From Microbacterium sp. T32 (GTDB lineage: Bacteria > Actinomycetota > Actinomycetes > Actinomycetales > Microbacteriaceae), in NCBI RefSeq assembly GCF_001619615.1, contig NZ_LQQP01000034.1:26150-90149 (forward strand): a DNA stretch of 64,000 bases, read 5' to 3'. Position numbers and translations under genes: made by a program. A model generated the notes under the pieces. It worked only from the letters and a program-made list of their open reading frames with translations, had not been told where the DNA came from and searched no databases. Each line of letters starts with the position of its first letter. Position 1 is the first letter of the stretch. Below are positions 62,945-64,000 of this stretch, piece after piece.

Positions 62945-63307
62945 ATGTCTCGCCGCCACATTGCGACCCACGCCTACGACTTTCGTCGGGGGTGGGTGCG
63001 CGTCTCGCCGACCGAGGTGACGCCGGACTACGCCCTCCACCTCCGCGACGAGGGGTTCACCATCGTCCGCTCCCGTCGAGGGTGGTTCGGCATGCGTGAA
63101 CTGCCGGTGAGCTGGTACATCCCGCGCTCGGATCCCGACACCGCTGACCCGACGGGATCGGCGGATGCCGCGCCCGAGGCAGCGTCGTCCACGCTCCGCG
63201 AGCGTCTCGACATCGGACGGGATGCCGCGCCCGAAACGCCCGTGCCCGATCCGGCGACCCCGAGGACGCGGCGCGCACGGCAACGGGCGGACGACGGCGA
63301 CGAGTGA
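62945..63307 (+). CDS. Small hypothetical protein
   Basis: This 120-residue basic protein starts MSRRHIATHAYDFRRGWVRVS, has a compact N-terminal part (about 1-60, FTIVRSRRGWFG) and a Pro/Ala/Asp-rich, likely disordered C-terminus. No membrane segment or known family was recognised. The start is firm: GAGGAGG lies 5 bases before the ATG. A two-way terminator follows. Confidence 0.75.
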   Translation: MSRRHIATHAYDFRRGWVRVSPTEVTPDYALHLRDEGFTIVRSRRGWFGMRELPVSWYIPRSDPDTADPTGSADAAPEAASSTLRERLDIGRDAAPETPVPDPATPRTRRARQRADDGDE

Positions 63308-63334
63308 GACGGGCCGGGACCCTAATACACGAAA

Positions 63335-63355
63335 ACCCCCGGCCAAGCCGAGGGT
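63335..63355. terminator. Bidirectional terminator between the 62945 gene and tRNA-Val
   Basis: A CCCTCGGC-TTGG-CCGGGGG type hairpin (minus strand) is followed by TTTT. It can end the minus-strand tRNA transcript and the plus-strand gene. Confidence 0.8.
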
Positions 63356-63363
63356 TCCTGTGG

Positions 63364-63438
63364 TGGTGCGCGATACTGGGATCGAACCAGTGACCTCTTC
63401 CGTGTCAGGGAAGCGCGCTACCGCTGCGCCAATCGCGC
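63364..63438 (-). tRNA. tRNA-Val (anticodon GAC)
   Basis: The cloverleaf has acceptor GCGCGAT/ATCGCGC, anticodon stem CTTCC/GGAAG with loop CTGACAC, and T arm with TTCGATC. ACCA at the 3' end is encoded (63364-63367). Confidence 0.95.
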
Positions 63439-63464
63439 CTGTGAAGGCTGTTCAGTTATGGGCG

Positions 63465-63535
63465 AGGTGGCGACGGGATTCGAACCCGTGTAAACGGCTT
63501 TGCAGGCCGGTGCCTAGCCGCTCGGCCACGCCACC
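63465..63535 (-). tRNA. tRNA-Cys (anticodon GCA)
   Basis: This 71-base cloverleaf has acceptor GGTGGCG/CGCCACC, anticodon loop CTGCAAA and T loop TTCGAATC. The CCA is not encoded directly after the discriminator T. Confidence 0.95.
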
Positions 63536-63599
63536 GTGTGTGGTTCGACCCACGTGTCGTGATCTCCCGGCCGAAGCCTGACGGCGATCTTCACACTCG

Positions 63600-63672
63600 A
63601 GCGGATGACGAGACTCGAACTCGCGACCCCAACCTTGGCAAGGTTGTGCGCTACCAACTGCGCTACATCCGC
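63600..63672 (-). tRNA. tRNA-Gly (anticodon GCC)
   Basis: This 73-base cloverleaf has acceptor GCGGATG/CATCCGC, anticodon stem CAACC/GGTTG with loop TTGCCAA and T loop TTCGAGT. The CCA is not encoded. Confidence 0.95.
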
Positions 63673-63823
63673 ATTTCGTTCCCGGGGCTTGCCCCGAGCA
63701 CTCGTAAGACATTACCCGATTTCGAGGCACGTGCAAAACCAGACGCGCCCCGCGCGTGTCCCTCTCGCGGTCGGTGCAGCCCCCGCGGATCGGGTAAGGT
63801 AGTCGAGTCCCGTTCGGGACGAG

Positions 63824-63899
63824 GGGCGATTGGCGCAGTTGGTAGCGCGCTTCCTTCACACGGAAGAGGTCGTCGGTTCGAGTCCGGCATCGCCCACCA
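63824..63899 (+). tRNA. tRNA-Val (anticodon CAC)
   Basis: The cloverleaf has acceptor GGGCGAT/ATCGCCC, anticodon stem CTTCC/GGAAG with loop TTCACAC, T loop TTCGAGT and an encoded CCA. It is transcribed away from the other three tRNA genes. Confidence 0.95.
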
Positions 63900-63904
63900 C
63901 CGGG

Positions 63905-63950
63905 AGGCCCGGAATCACGCGGAAACGCTGGATCCCGGGCCTTTCTCTTT
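63905..63950 (+). terminator. Rho-independent terminator after tRNA-Val (CAC)
   Basis: AGGCCCGGAATC pairs with GATCCCGGGCCT (one mismatch) and is followed by TTCTCTTT. It starts 6 bases after the tRNA. Confidence 0.85.
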
Positions 63951-64000
63951 GGCTTGATCGTGGGCGTGTGGCTTATAGGCAAGAACGTGTGGATGGGTCG

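Noticed and set aside
63364..63672. Phage or island attachment site at the tRNA cluster
   Set aside because: No integrase gene and no duplicated tRNA 3' end is seen in the window.

Overview
The window is a stretch of high-GC chromosome from an actinobacterium. It is most likely a Microbacterium or a close relative in the Microbacteriaceae. The evidence is the strong GC bias at third codon positions, many GTG and TTG starts, a DUF7882-type protein, a guanylate kinase fused to an mIHF-like domain, and a gene order that matches the conserved actinobacterial backbone (pyr, gmk, rpoZ, metK, priA, fmt, rsmB, rpe; alaS, ruvX, mltG, aroE-C-K-B-Q; relA, secF-D, yajC, ruvB-A-C, yebC, pdxT-S). No insertion sequence, prophage, CRISPR array or rRNA gene was seen.

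Layout. 1-1816: a secreted protein of 90-residue Ig-like repeats, cut by the window edge. 1977-4824: a histidine block (hisE, hisG, hisF, hisI) followed by a tryptophan-operon-type membrane protein. 4898-11281: rpe, rsmB, fmt, a degenerate priA and metK. 11388-21235: rpoZ, the gmk fusion and a pyrimidine operon (pyrR-pyrB-pyrC-PH-like protein-carA-carB-pyrF), transcribed right to left with mostly 4 to 8 base overlaps. 21477-28613: three less usual genes: a HelR-like RNA polymerase-recycling ATPase preceded by a rifamycin-associated element, a metallo-beta-lactamase/Rieske protein, and a large SNF2-type ATPase. 28816-40155: nusB, efp, the shikimate genes, mltG, ruvX, alaS, a small membrane protein and rpsD. 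40334-46657: rarA, a short membrane anchor protein, a DUF349 protein, an AbiEi-like protein and relA. 46725-54602: secF, secD, yajC, ruvB, ruvA, ruvC, yebC, pdxT and pdxS. 54697-56885: a divergent MocR-type regulator and pyridoxal kinase. 56910-63307: a lipoprotein, a HIT protein, thrS, an ion permease, two split-barrel flavin/F420 proteins, DUF7882 and a small unknown protein. 63364-63899: four tRNA genes.

Regulation. Upstream of pyrR there is a PyrR RNA-binding loop that fits the known consensus. Upstream of helR there is a 19-bp rifamycin-associated element. A perfect inverted repeat lies between the divergent pdxST and pdxR genes. At least eight genes have a TANNNT-like -10 box 6 or 7 bases before the start codon, which suggests leaderless mRNAs. 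Several operon ends carry long palindromes without a U tract. The heptamer GGATGCC/GGCATCC occurs about 120 times, far above the expectation for random sequence of this composition.

Most of the window is ordinary housekeeping DNA. The most distinctive part is the helR region, which looks like a drug-inducible RNA polymerase protection module flanked by two related hairpins.
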